A stretch of DNA of 64,000 nucleotides from Chrysaora quinquecirrha (lineage: Eukaryota; Cnidaria; Scyphozoa; Semaeostomeae; Pelagiidae), in the NCBI GenBank assembly GCA_014526335.1, contig JACTAT010000108.1, positions 610,290 to 674,289 of the forward strand, given 5' to 3'. Shown here piece after piece: positions 44,201-54,484 of this stretch (the stretch's first letter is position 1; each line of letters opens with the position of its first letter). The translations under genes were made by a program, and so were the position numbers. Below the pieces are notes generated by a model, which searched no databases, had not been told where the DNA came from, and saw only the letters and a list, made by a program, of their open reading frames with translations.

Positions 44201-45376
44201 GTCAACAAAGAGGAAGCAAAGAGGCATGATAAATGCTTTCTTGCTCGAAAAGAACATTTCAACCAAAGAAAATCAGCTGATATCAACAGCAAAAGGAAAT
44301 AATTTTTTAAAGGTCATTCTTCAAAAATCTGACTGGTGCTTGAGCACCGGTCGCACCAGTCTGGATCCGCCCCTGGAGTGTCCTTGCTAAAATGTAAAGA
44401 AGTAATGTTTTTGGATTGAAATAATAGAAAGTTGTTGAAATAAAATGAAGGAAGGGTGTGGATTTGGAAAAGCCATTGTTACATCAAATTTATCAGAGTA
44501 CGATATCATATTGATAGAATGCAAATTCGCTGTTCAAATCGGCCAAACAACACGGAATAACAATTGCTTGGAGAGCTTATTATGTATTTGCTTATGTACA
44601 TTACAAGCTTGAATTAAAATTGCGATGAATAGCGGAATCATTTTCGGGCATACTTAAAAGCTTTTTTTGTCTGCCACTCCTCAGAGGCGACTAAGGCGGA
44701 ATTTATACCCAGATGCGGCTCGAAATGCACCAATCAGAAAGAACGAAAAGCTGAATTGGCAATGTGTTTTAAACACCAATCAGCTGGTCGGATACAGCGG
44801 GAAGACCAATAGAATTATTTGAAGAGTCCTAGTGAGAAAACGAACTCTTTCTGTCTACACAGAACCGGCCTTTTGGTTTTGATGTAGACAGATTCCAAAA
44901 CCCCTAAGTGCCCCCACAATGCCAATTTAGCTTTTCGTTCTTTCTGATTGGTGCATTTCAACCCGCATCTGGGTATAAATTCCGCCTTACTCTATTGTTT
45001 CGGTCTGTTTCTGACGTTCATACTCTGAGGAGTGTCAGACGAGAAAAGCTTTAAGTATGCCCGAAAATGATTCCGCTATTCATCGCAATTTTGAAGTTTT
45101 GTACAACTCAAAGACTATTAAGTACCGTAAAATATCAAAATTCTTACCCAAACTTCAAGAAATGTTTTTCTTTTCCTTCTAGCTATGCTTCTGTGCATGT
45201 CAGCGTTAATATTCCCATTTGGTTTTCATATTCCTGAAATTGGAGGAGAAGCATACAAATTAACATCAGACACTAAAGTTGGCTTCTCGTATTATCTCTT
45301 TTTTACTGCTGTATTTTTTTCTGCTATGTCTTGCTCACTTTCTAATTTATATGCTTTGCACTTTAATTTTTTATAA
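41248..45376 (+). CDS. MOSMO: MOSMO, modulator of Smoothened (four-span membrane protein)
   Basis: In vertebrates MOSMO works with MEGF8 and MGRN1 to promote turnover of Smoothened and so damp Hedgehog signalling at the plasma membrane and cilium. Three exons: 41248-41350, 42519-42731, 45183-45376, phases 1 and 1, giving 169 aa (human 167). Conserved: MENLTIATAVLFVLADALAI, LTPNWI, C-x9-C spaced CVTFRGQAEIC, LPTEWATTL, ARWIAFAG, CMSALIFPFGFHIPEIGG and AYKL. Four hydrophobic spans lie at about 5-27, 66-90, 100-118 and 144-164. The ATG at 41248 fits the family start. The C-terminus (YALHFNFL) differs from human. Intron 1 holds a MITE and a G-rich tract; intron 2 holds a hAT-like element, a Helentron-like piece and a pair of inverted promoter-like repeats. 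AATAAA at 45559-45564 is a possible polyadenylation signal. Confidence 0.95.
41463..41590. repeat. G-rich TTAGGG-like degenerate tract
   Basis: GGGTTGGGTTGGGGTACAGG, GGGTCGGGGTTAGATTTTAG and GGGTTGGGG recur over about 120 bp. It looks like a decayed short G/T repeat, with some resemblance to telomere units but no pure TTAGGG run. It lies in MOSMO intron 1. Confidence 0.55.
41908..42301. mobile_element. MITE in MOSMO intron 1 (394 bp)
   Basis: The left end TCATTGATTTGGTAACAGGT, CAACTC and the inverted right end TCATTGGTTTCTGGCCAACT, C are terminal repeats. Inner blocks (ACTGCCAACTCCCCAC / inverted CTGCCAACTTACCACAC) are also mirrored. It has no coding frame. Confidence 0.65.
43148..43270 (+). 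mobile_element. Helentron-like terminal piece, copy 2
   Basis: ATATATAAAACAAGAACTGT, then TTGTATGTATTCATGTATAT and CTTATAACTCAAGAACCACT match the piece at 25278-25425. Confidence 0.45.
43279..44375 (+). mobile_element. hAT-like deletion derivative in MOSMO intron 2 (1097 bp)
   Basis: Terminal inverted repeats CAGGGGCGGATCCAG and CTGGATCCGCCCCTG are typical hAT ends. GAGTG lies directly outside both ends, a possible short target duplication. Near both ends CTGACTGGTGCT recurs, and GAGCACCAGTGG is repeated at about 43890-43970. An open frame at 44199-44390 starts MSTKRKQRGMINAFLLEK, like the N-terminus of many hAT transposases (KRKQ, then I-x-x-F), and ends in the terminal repeat; the rest of the transposase is deleted. 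Confidence 0.8.
44616..44759 (-). repeat. Dispersed promoter-like repeat, copy 4 (inverted partner of copy 5)
   Basis: Minus-strand copy with all parts: GCACCAATCAG (CCAAT box), the TATA-like GGAATTTATACCC, a damaged hairpin (CACTCCTCAGAGGCG) and the ATG region GCGATGAATAGCGGAATCAT. It faces copy 5 across about 160 bp. Confidence 0.85.
44920..45118 (+). repeat. Dispersed promoter-like repeat, copy 5
   Basis: Intact: CTTTCTGATTGGTGCATTTC, GGGTATAAATTCCGCC, ACTCTGAGGAGTGTCAGACG, AAGTATGCCCGAAAATG and a short frame MIPLFIAILKFCTTQR. The TATA-to-ATG distance is about 90 bp. It lies 65 bp upstream of MOSMO exon 3. Confidence 0.85.
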
Positions 45377-46284
45377 TTTTTTACATTTACTTTGTCACTT
45401 GTATTTAATTTGTTATAATTAATTTGTAAATAATATAACTATTCCTAAATATTTTGTCAATATTGATTGCTTATTGTTAAGCACATATAACATTACATAA
45501 GAATGTAGCAATTCGTGTAGCTGTTTGTACAATGTACATTTATGTATAGACAGAACTAAATAAACTAGACAGAAGTAAGTAAACACAACAAACAGACAGT
45601 GTTTAGACCTGCCTCTTTTTTATTGATGTTAGTCTCTATCTCCAGGTTTTGACACATTAGCTTCAGAAAGACTTGCACACTGTGGCTTGTTCAAATTCAC
45701 AAGCTTTAAGTTTAGCAAAGCTAAATCTCGCAAGACATGCAACCAGCCCAGGGAAGGCACTCATATGTTTCGACATACGGGGACGTGCCGCCGAATCCTT
45801 TTTCAGATTTTCAACTGTATGACTGGGTATCACTTTTCTTCTTCTGACAGGGTCTTGCTTTTCTTGGTTTGACTCATCGATGTTGAATAACAATATGAAT
45901 AGCCAAATTTGTATTTCTCATGAACTTCCCTTTCAAGACAACGTTACGTTGGTTCATCGTAGCGTCATCAGAAACCTTTTCCATTAGTTTTCCGAGTAAT
46001 TATTTGAAAGGAAGTCCCGTGCAGGGTATCATTTTCCCGTGCAGGGCAGGAGTCCATTAATTAACGTACTACTAAGATCCTGGCGACTGGCTCCAAAGGC
46101 TCCAAATACACCATTACTCTTCCCTTCCATCTTCATTCTTATCAGTTTGATATCTTCATTTTCTGAACAGATTAACATAATCTGACCAGAGATGGGGATC
46201 TGTAAAGTGTATGGAAACCCCTTGAATGTATCCTCAAACTAATGTAAAGGATCCCAAAGGATCTTGCAAACACTGTTCATTGGA
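45377..46284. other. MOSMO 3' region and spacer
   Basis: It holds the putative MOSMO polyadenylation signal (AATAAA, 45559-45564), then unique AT-rich DNA and the SINE A fragment listed next. No gene is seen. Confidence 0.4.
46055..46117 (+). repeat. tRNA-derived SINE family A, 3' fragment
   Basis: ATTAACGTACTACTAAGATC, CTGGCGACTGGC and ACACCATTAC match the 3' half of the family; the tRNA-like head is absent. Confidence 0.7.
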
Positions 46285-46665
46285 GAATATTTAATTAAAA
46301 GTGAACGATGCTGGAAGTATTCATAAGAGGATCTTTAAAATGGAACGATGCTGTGCTGGAACTGTTCATAAGAGGTTAAGAGGATCTTTAAAATGGAACT
46401 ATGCTGGATAACGGAACGATGCTGTAACTGTTCATAATAAAGAGGATCGTTGAAATTCAACAATGCTGGAATCTTTAAAAGAGAACAATGCTAGCCTGCG
46501 TGCAGTCTTCTGTTTGAAAATGAACGAACGGGAACTATTGGAGGGGGCACTCAGGTTTTATCAATCAATATCTCAAATATCTCAAGAGGACTTTTAAAAT
46601 AGATCCCGTTTGTAGAAGACTGCACGCAGGCTAGAACAATGCTGGAACTGTTGATAATTTGGCTA
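46285..46665. repeat. Irregular tandem repeat GAACGATGCTGGAACTGTTCATAAG, split by a MITE
   Basis: At least six drifting copies of GAAC-(G/A)ATGCTGGAA-CTGTTCATAA with AGGATCTTTAAAATG spacers. The MITE at 46491-46634 interrupts the run inside an AACAATGCT unit, so its target duplication cannot be told from the repeat. Confidence 0.75.
46491..46634. mobile_element. 144-bp MITE with CTAGCCTGCGTGCAGTCTTC ends
   Basis: The left end CTAGCCTGCGTGCAGTCTTC and right end GAAGACTGCACGCAGGCTAG are perfect inverted repeats of 20 bp. The centre has no coding frame. Confidence 0.85.
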
Positions 46666-47084
46666 CATAAGTCTCAGATACAATAAAGCAGACTAATCGA
46701 AGCACATTTCCCAATCTTCTTACTGTTTTAAAGCTGTTTGCCATTTTTCAGAAGACTTGGCAACGAGTTCCACAACTTTGTTCCGAAAAATGGAAATGAT
46801 TTTGTGTATAGCTTTCCTTGTTCCCAGGGGAATACTACAAACTAATAAGAACTACAAGTGAAAAACCTCAATAACCTAATAACTTTAATAACTCATAACT
46901 AATAAACTATAAACTAACTATAATATCCTTAGGGGTAAATAAATTTTCGAAAATTTATATCCGTCGACTGTCCCTCCGTTTGTTTGGCACAAAGCACTTT
47001 TCCCCTCCCACCTCCCAGCTCATTCGAAGAGTTGCATGCTGGGATAACATTAGAGATTCGTTTCAAATCAAATCAACGAACAAA
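46666..47084. other. Upstream region of TMEM11
   Basis: It should hold the TMEM11 promoter and 5' untranslated region. I can place no TATA box. AATAACT-type repeats (46870-46930) are low complexity. Confidence 0.35.
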
Positions 47085-49300
47085 ATGGCTGAAGATGAGA
47101 GCATAATGGAGGACACAGAAGACGGGTATAATGAATCATTTATTTCAGTTTTTCTGTAATTATTCGATTTATAGACCAAGGATAAAAATCTTTAATCTCC
47201 ATTTTATTAATAAACTTACAAACTGAATGTTTATTTCGAACATACTTTAGTTTTGAAGATTAAATTTCGAGTGGCCTAGGCAGCCCGATTTTCTTTCTAG
47301 TGCACTGAGCTTTAGTTTATGCGAAATTGAAGATAAGCAAGGCTAGCCTAGGCTGAGCCATGGCATGCATGGATGGAATCGATGTAATTAATGCTGGTGA
47401 TAAAATTTAGGATGGATATAGGAGATTAATACTTAAGGCTAATGCCAAAGAAATTATAGACCAGTTGTTCTATCAGAAAATGCTATTGTTTCCAAAAGAT
47501 TCATGCCAGTACAGAAACAATCTTGCAAATTCCTGACTGGATTTCTCTGGCATTGCCTACATGTATGCCACATTGGCACACCAGAGTGCATTCCATGTAG
47601 CCTATGCCAGAAATTTCCTATGCTGGATTATGGCGTTTAAAGTGTTGTTGGCATATTGGCATCGATCATTTAGAAATCTATATTTTTCTTGAATGGCAAA
47701 TAAAAGGATAGATTTTTCCACAAATGGCATACCACAATAGATGGGGTTGAAACCTTGACTGAATGACCACAAAGTCAATGATGTTTCCACTGAGCTATAG
47801 AGCTAAATGAATTTGCTGAGTTACTCTCCTAGTCATACAGCCCAAGGCTCTTCCTTCCATTTGACTTTTGTGTTTCAGCTATGTTGAGCTTTCTTTAGCA
47901 CCATACATATTTCTATATATTTGTCATGAATGGCATTGTTGGCTCTCTCATCATGCAGTCCAGATTCAAAATCCCAACTATTGTGGTATGCCATTTGTGG
48001 AAAAATCATTTAGAAATCAATGGCCTGGACTATTCATTTGTTAATAGATTTATTGTTTCTTTTGCCATCAACCCTATTATTTGTTGGCGTATTCTGCAGT
48101 GTGACAGTTACATGGAATGCACCCTTGTCTAGATAGATTGCCAATTTGTTTGGTTGGTGCCTGATGTTTTACATTCTAAAAATGGTCACCTGGTTTGGTT
48201 CCACTGATATATTAAATAGGCACAGAGCAAAGAATGCATAGATAATTTCGGTAGAATTTAAACTTTTTTAAATCGCATGATATCAATCTTTCGATGTGAA
48301 AATCATATAAAGTACCCAAAAATTAGTCTAGGTGCAAAGTTTTACTATCTCAGCGTGTGTATTATTGATTCTATGAGCGTCCAGAGTTTACGATTTTATA
48401 AGGGCTTTTACCGTGTGGGGTAAAAAGTTTCACCAAGTTCATTTTTTGCGGTCAAGGCCGTTATGAAATCAGGAACTTTGAATACTCATAAAATTAAGAG
48501 CACAATCGCTAGGACAGGGAAACTTTGTACCTAGACTAAGTTTTGGCTGCTTTATAAGATTTTCATATCGAGAACTCGATATCATGTGATTTCGAAGAAT
48601 TTTGATGCTGTCTGACATCATGCAGAATTGATCTATTGCATGTAGAAAATTATCACCTTGTGAAAACATTTGCACCACTTGAGGAAAAAGCTGAAAATGT
48701 TAAAAATCACATTCTACAAACAGCAGAGTTAGCAATCTGAGAAATTTTCAGTAGGAATTTAAATAATTTTACTTTTCTAACAGAGAGTGGAGTGTGTTGC
48801 CAGAATATACAGTTATAAGAGAAAGCTTTGGTTCAGAAGAGCAAGATGCTTTAGAAGAACAGCTTGAAGATGCCTTGGAAGACCAAGTTGCTTACATTAT
48901 TATAGAACCAAGTAAAATAGGAGATGAGACAACAAGATGGATTCAGATGGGAAATTTTTTGCATAAAACCACAGTTCTTGCTGGTTTAGGATGTTTATCC
49001 AGTGGACTTATTTTACCAAAAAAATATAAAAACTACATCTACATTCCTCTTGGCGTAATGAGTTTATCAAGTGTTATTCTTTATGGAACTTCTTGGCAAT
49101 ATGATCCATGTTGCAAATATCAAGTAGAAAGTGACCCAAGAACATTGGAGAAACTACATATAGAGAATCTTACATCCTCATCTGTGGTAGTGTTGACTAG
49201 GAAGGATGATAAATATCGAAAAAGATTACATAATTTTATTGCAGTTTTGGTTGTCAGTTATTTTGGATGGAATTTATACAAATGGTACACCAAGTCCTAG
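47085..49300 (+). CDS. TMEM11: TMEM11, mitochondrial inner-membrane protein
   Basis: TMEM11 (PMI in fly) shapes mitochondria and associates with the MICOS complex in the inner membrane. Two exons: 47085-47125 (MAEDESIMEDTED) and 48784-49300, joined in phase 2, give 185 aa (human 192). Conserved: ALEDQVAYIIIEP, IGDETTRWIQMGNFLHKT, ILYGTSWQYDPCCKYQVE, LTSSS-VVVLTRKDD, and YRKRLHN. Hydrophobic spans are at about 74-92, 99-114 and 171-180. The N-terminus is short and acidic, unlike the human Gly-rich one, so the choice of first exon rests on the clean GT donor and matching phase. The intron holds a large inverted SINE pair. The gene converges on the endonuclease IV gene. Confidence 0.95.
47583..47880 (-). 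repeat. tRNA-derived SINE family B, minus copy in TMEM11 intron
   Basis: On the minus strand: TATAGCTCAGTGGAAACATC (A-box-like), GACTTTGTGGTC (anticodon-loop-like), AAGGTTTCAACCCC (B-box-like), CTATTGTGGTATGCCATTTG. It is related to the plus-strand copy that follows and forms an inverted pair with it. Confidence 0.75.
47930..48132 (+). repeat. tRNA-derived SINE family B, plus copy
   Basis: TTGGCTCTCTCATCATGCAG, TCAAAATCCCAACTATTGTG and GTATGCCATTTGTGGAAAAA match, inverted, the copy at 47583-47880; GTTACATGGAATGCACCC mirrors GTGCATTCCATGTAGC. The pair could form a hairpin in the pre-mRNA. Confidence 0.75.
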
Positions 49301-50009
49301 AAAATATATCTTTTAAAAGTTTACTACAAAACCTAATAGAATTAAGCCATTGATGGTTGTTGTGATGGGAGATTGATATCAAATGTCACTCATTGGTCCT
49401 CTAGATGTGATCGCATATCATCAACAAAATACCAACAAAATTGACTGGAACAAGTAATGTATCATTTTACATATATTCATTCAATGAGTTAAGGAATGTT
49501 TATTCAAGTCAAGTTTTAGTTATCATTTTATGTGTGCTGTTATGTTGTGACGGTCTGTTTAGTTTAAATATTCTCTGTTTATCTTAGAAATATTATCAAG
49601 ATACAAATTAATTGAAAATTTACACTATGCTGAACAATCTTACCTCTTTGTTGAATGTTTTCAGTAGCTAACCAAGCAAGACACACAAACCTGAAAATTG
49701 CTGTCAGAGTTTCTTTTCCATCAAATTTGAGCACAGAAAAAAGCATCAAATTTTGCAGTGATCAGGAACATAATGATCATAATCCGTTTCAAATTTTGTA
49801 CCCAAAATATTGATCAGCCACGACATTACTTTTGTAAGTATGGCAATTTTAAAGCCAAAGTTAAAATTGAAAACCAAATTTAAAACAAAAACGTAAAACT
49901 GAACAAAACACAAGTTTTGAAAAAAATATAAAACCTTACAGCATCAGCGACTCCTTTTGTTTTCTTAACATTGGGAATTTTTTTGCTGAAAAAGTTGCTC
50001 CTTGTACAA
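49301..50009. other. 3' flank of TMEM11
   Basis: AT-rich DNA between the convergent TMEM11 and endonuclease IV genes. It should hold the TMEM11 3' untranslated region. I see no gene or sharp repeat. Confidence 0.35.
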
Positions 50010-50374
50010 TACACTCTTTTTTTTATAAGAACCAGGAAATTGCGATTGAGGCTGGCTGTTCTTAAATTTTTCCAATTTCGATACTGAAATGTTCTTAATC
50101 TGTTCTTAATTCCTTGGTTACTTAGATATCTATATTTTTCAATGAATGTCTGGGGGTGGTGCTAGGTTTGAGTGAAAATGCAGCAATTTTGTCTATTTCT
50201 TTGTTTGCTTGATTTTTACATCCAGTCTGACTGTTTTACTAACATCTTACAACAGCTGATATTCTTAGGGCTTTGAAAAGGCCAGCCTCAGCTTGTTCTT
50301 AATTTGTTCTTAAAATCTTGGCAAAATCCAGGCTCGTGTTCTTATAAAATTGTTCTTATAAAAAAAAGAGTGTA
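50010..50374. mobile_element. TA-flanked MITE, family TACACTC, copy 1 (365 bp)
   Basis: The left end TACACTC, poly-T, ATAAGAAC and the right end GTTCTTATA, poly-A, GAGTGTA are inverted. TA at both ends suits a Tc1/mariner-type target. Inside, TGTTCTTAA recurs several times. Other family members are at 51017-51362, 57016-57397, about 58283 and about 26970. Confidence 0.8.
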
Positions 50375-50427
50375 GCAGTGCAATAAGCATATTGGGAGTA
50401 TAGATATAGTATAGTATAGTACCCAAT

Positions 50428-52527
50428 TCATATTTTCTCAACAAAAGAGTACAGCTTATTGATTTCTCTGCTGTAGTCTGTTTCTGGTGTCTCAAGTATC
50501 ATTGGTATGTTATTGAATCTAGGATCATTCATCAATGCTTTGAAACCTCTAACACCAATCTTACCATGACCAATATTTTCATGCCTATCCAAATGACATT
50601 CACAATCACCTTTTGAGTCATTTAAATGAACTGCTTTCAGATATTCAAGCCCAATAATCTCATCGAATAACTCCATTGTGTGATCGAGAGCTTCTTTTGA
50701 AGCTATGTCATACTCAGCAGCAAAAGCATGACATGTATCAAAACAAACACCAATTCTACTTTTGTTGTCCACTTGATCTATTATTGACTTCAACTCTTCA
50801 AACTTTCCACCAATCTGTAGACGAAGAGAACAGACAGCTTCAGTTGCAAGTGGATCTGGATTCAATGGCATGCCACACAAAAACAAGCAAGTGGGGTAAA
50901 GGTCTTGATTTGTTGCTGATGTATCTACCACATTTCCTTTACTTACTGCCAGATTTCCTCCCACCCCCTGCAAAAAGCACCCTTAACAGTTAATATTTCA
51001 CAAAAAAATCAATACCTACACGTATTTTTTTATAAGAAACTCTTTATAAGAAATCCAGACTCTCGAATAGCCAAAAATTTAAGAAACTCCAGTACTGGAA
51101 ATTTTTTACCTCTGATAGCAAAAAATTGTCTTTTATTTCCCATGTTTTGTCTGCAATAAAGCATTTCTGTGACAAGCAGACAAACAGGAAACCCATATGC
51201 TTTCAAATACGATAAAAAATGGGTTTGGAACATCATCATCATATGTTGCCAATATGGATATTCAAGAAACTCTTAAGAAACTTTTGAGTACTCAAAATCT
51301 GACAGTTTTAAGAAACTTTCAGTACTGGATCAATTTTTTAGTTTCTTATAAAAAAACGTGTATTTTAAATGGTACTATATTTCAAGTTATTTGTTTTTGA
51401 AATACTGTAAATAGCCCCTTCTAGTAAGTGGCCCAATCCATAGATTGCCAACCAAAATTTTGAAAATTACTAAAAGCACCTCAGACTTGTAAGAGGAAAA
51501 ATGATAAGTATCACACTTGTTAAATTTACGCTTTACACAAACCACTAATTGTTCATTGGAGCAAACACCTCTTTTGGCCCCTTTTCTAAATTGCTGTTGT
51601 GTTCCTGATACACTGCAAGGTCTTTCAATGCTTTAACCTACTACTGAGATCCTTGTGGCTGGTGCTAAAACACCATTTCACCTCACCTTTAAACTTCATT
51701 TTGTAACTTAGTTGTAGCCACATTATTACAAGAAGTAACACTAAAAAAACATTGAGGCTTACAGTATGTCCTTGGCAGCACATATTCTCAATCAGCGTCA
51801 CAACATATTTTGTTTCTTGATGTGCATCGTTAATACTTTCTGCAATCTTTTTGATGCCTTCTTCCTTTGATATGGCACCACACGTCGATCCTGGATGGAA
51901 ATTGTACAATGCCAACCCAAGTCTCTCACATCGTTTCAATTCATCTATCAAGGCAGCCCTGCTCTTTGCAAGTGTTTCTTCATTGGGTGATGCACAGTTC
52001 ATCAAGTAGATGCCATGAGGTAGTATCACATTAGGTGAAAAATCAGCATCTTCGCATGCTTTTTTGAACAAATCTGCTTCTTCATCTCCTAAAGGTTTTG
52101 CATTCCATTGTCTCTGATTTCTTAGAAATAGCCCAAAAGCTTGTGCACCTATCTCTAAAGCATTTGTAATTGCATTATGAAGACCTCCTGCTACAGACAC
52201 ATGGGCTCCTACATTTTTCACGGGTGAGGTTGAAGCTTTATCATCAATAGATGCTGCAGATGCTGTTGTCCTAGCTGGGATATTTTCATTTTCTTCTTTA
52301 TTACCTACTTCTAAATTATCTGATTTGATTTTCTTTTTTGCATACCTCGTTTTGCTTCCATTTTTTCTCTTTTTTGGTTGTACAGATTCTTTTTCCACTG
52401 CATGGGATTTCTCGACCTTAACACTGGGTTCAGCTTCTTTAACAACTGCAAGTCTTGTGCTTCTTCGCAGAAACGTTGCAGCTGAAGCAGCGGATTGAAC
52501 CGCTTTGTTTATCTTTGATTTGCTCAT
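50428..52527 (-). CDS. APN1: Endonuclease IV (apurinic/apyrimidinic endonuclease, Nfo/APN1 family)
   Basis: This enzyme cuts DNA at abasic sites in base-excision repair, using a trinuclear zinc centre. Two exons: 52527-51763 and 50814-50428, phase 0, give 383 aa. Residues 1-105 are an extra Lys/Ser-rich region with PKKRKNG, likely a nuclear signal. The TIM-barrel domain starts NVGAHVSVAGG. The metal ligands of the family can be matched: LPHGIYLMN, NFHPGS, LIENM, VCFDTCHAFAAEYD, KAVHLNDSKG, DRHENIGHG, and ILETPE. ENMCCQGHT departs from the usual AGQG. The family is common in bacteria, fungi, nematodes and cnidarians and absent from vertebrates. The only intron (50815-51762) holds a MITE and a SINE fragment. 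Start chosen at the ATG opening the long exon. Confidence 0.95.
51017..51362. mobile_element. TA-flanked MITE, family TACAC, copy 2 (346 bp)
   Basis: Left TACACGTA, poly-T, ATAAGAAACT; right AGTTTCTTATA, poly-A, CGTGTA. It lies in the endonuclease IV intron. Inner copies of AAGAAACT and AGTACTG are mirrored. Confidence 0.8.
51634..51690 (+). repeat. tRNA-derived SINE family A, 3' fragment
   Basis: TTAACCTACTACTGAGATCC, GGCTGGTGCTAAAACACCAT and TTCACCTCACC match the family's 3' half. It lies in the endonuclease IV intron. Confidence 0.8.
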
Positions 52528-53096
52528 GTCTTATGCACGTGTCGTTTCTCCATGTTTGTTTCGATATTACACACTTGTCCACGCTTCAGTTAACACGCAC
52601 AAATTTTACCGCGAAAATCCTAGATTTTCATTGAAAGAGCCTCCCTTTCATTCTCGCAAGGCTACGGGATCTTGGCTTTGGCCCAACAACCAGTACGGCA
52701 ACCCGCACGAGAAGGCATTAGAGTACCTGGAGTGCCTTTAACCATTGGTACTGCCTGCACAGAATAGGGATTACTCCCTAATCCCTATTGTGTGGTTGCC
52801 TGCAAGCTAGGCTTTTGCTTCATTAAACTTATCTTTTCATTGAAGAAGGAGAGTACACTCTTTTTTTTTAATAAGCAACTGTTCAATAAGCAACCAGGGC
52901 TGAGATTGTGCTAAAATTTCTGGTGAAATAGCTTTCTTTATACTGTACATCCTTGCAAACTTGTCAGTTACATTGAGAAGCCAGAAAAGAGCCAAAATAA
53001 GAGGTTTTAGGGGGTACCAGGCATTCTGCGACGGCTGAAATCCTAGATATGTTAAGCAACTCTTGAGGGCTGGACCAAAGTCAAGTTGCTAATTGA
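52528..53096. other. Upstream region of the endonuclease IV gene and spacer
   Basis: It should contain the promoter of the minus-strand endonuclease IV gene. CTACACTC-like poly-T at 52853-52875 (TACACTC, then TTTTTTTTTTAATAAGCAAC) resembles one end of the TACACTC MITE. No other gene is seen. Confidence 0.4.
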
Positions 53097-54093
53097 AAAC
53101 ATAGCCGCGCTATCGCAATGTCCGAAGGACAATAATCACCATCATAGTCGTCATCATCATCATCATCATCATCATGATCATCATCATCATCATCGTCTCC
53201 ATCATCATCATCATCATCAACATGATCATTATCACCAGCACAATCATCACTACCATCATCATTGTCGTTGTCAGTATCATCATCGTTATTATCATCATCA
53301 TCTTCTTAATCGTTATCATCATGATCATCACCATCATTATCATCATCATCATCATCAACATCATCGTCATCATCATCATCAGCTTCATCATCATCATTAT
53401 CATCATCATAATGATCCCAATTGTCATCACCATCATCTGCGCAACAATCATCATTATGCTATTCTCCTCATTATCATCGACATCATCATCATGATCATGA
53501 TGATGATGTCATGGTAAGAGGGACCCAAACTTTGTTTGTCATTGAGCCAGCCTCCCAAACCAAATTCTGTAGTCACGTCTCAGTAATAAGCAAACATAAC
53601 CATAACGCAGTTGGTTACTCTCATCTTTCTTTAGATTTTCCAACTCAGATATCTAATTATGCAATAAGAACAGACAATATTCTGATGACCATCGAGTCAG
53701 AGTGAATTTGGCAAAAATATCCACAACGCAACATACGACTCTAATCTGCACCGTAATATCTTATCACATCTCATTATGCAAATGAAAACTTGGAGAATTT
53801 TCTGATTGGATGAACTTCGACAACTTCTGCCAATTACTCGGCCGCAATGAATCATCTACTTAATTACGCTGATCGAATTCAGTAATTGCTGCTTAATGCC
53901 AAGTAGTTGGTTTTCATGATGACCAATTACGGCGACTTCAAAGTTTACTTCCTCATATTTGTGGCTTATCAATTGTTATTGTGACTCATCTATTGTTACA
54001 CGTTTGGCAAGAAAAAGCGTCTATACATACATCCTTACATGTATCCATACATGCGTTCCACAAACACCCCCTCAATATGTCCTTCGGACATAA
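53097..54093 (+). repeat. 1-kb tandem repeat, unit 1
   Basis: It opens with AACATAGCCGCGCTATCGCA and ATGTCCGAAGGACAATAATC, runs through a TCA microsatellite (53140-53512), then unique DNA, then GGTTTTCATGATGACCAATT and ACGGCGACTTCAAAG, and ends with ATATGTCCTTCGGACAT. Unit 2 (54094-55155) repeats the order. Confidence 0.85.
53140..53512. repeat. TCA trinucleotide microsatellite (array 1)
   Basis: Imperfect TCA/CAT runs with scattered TCG, TTA and ACA changes. Open frames through it (H-H-H, I-I-I, M-M-M) are by-products. Confidence 0.97.
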
Positions 54094-54170
54094 AAACATA
54101 GCCACGCTATCGCAATGTCCGAAGGACAATAATCACCATAATAATTGTCATCATCATCATCGAAATCGTT

Positions 54171-54203
<33 letters not shown>

Positions 54204-54329
54204 GTCATCATCATCAATTCATCATCATCAACATGATCATCATCACCATCATAATCATTATCAACGCAACAATCATCATTGTCATTCTCATCATTCTCGT
54301 CGATATCATCATAATGATCATCATCACTG

Positions 54330-54381
<52 letters not shown>

Positions 54382-54453
54382 AATAATTAATATCATTTTC
54401 ATTATCATCATCATGACCAACGCAACAATCATCATTATGTTATTATCATCAAT

Positions 54454-54484
<31 letters not shown>

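Noticed and set aside
50815..50973. Extended start of endonuclease IV exon 2 (to 50973)
   Set aside because: The AG at 50815-50816 joins the exons exactly within the family motif; the upstream open stretch is intron.
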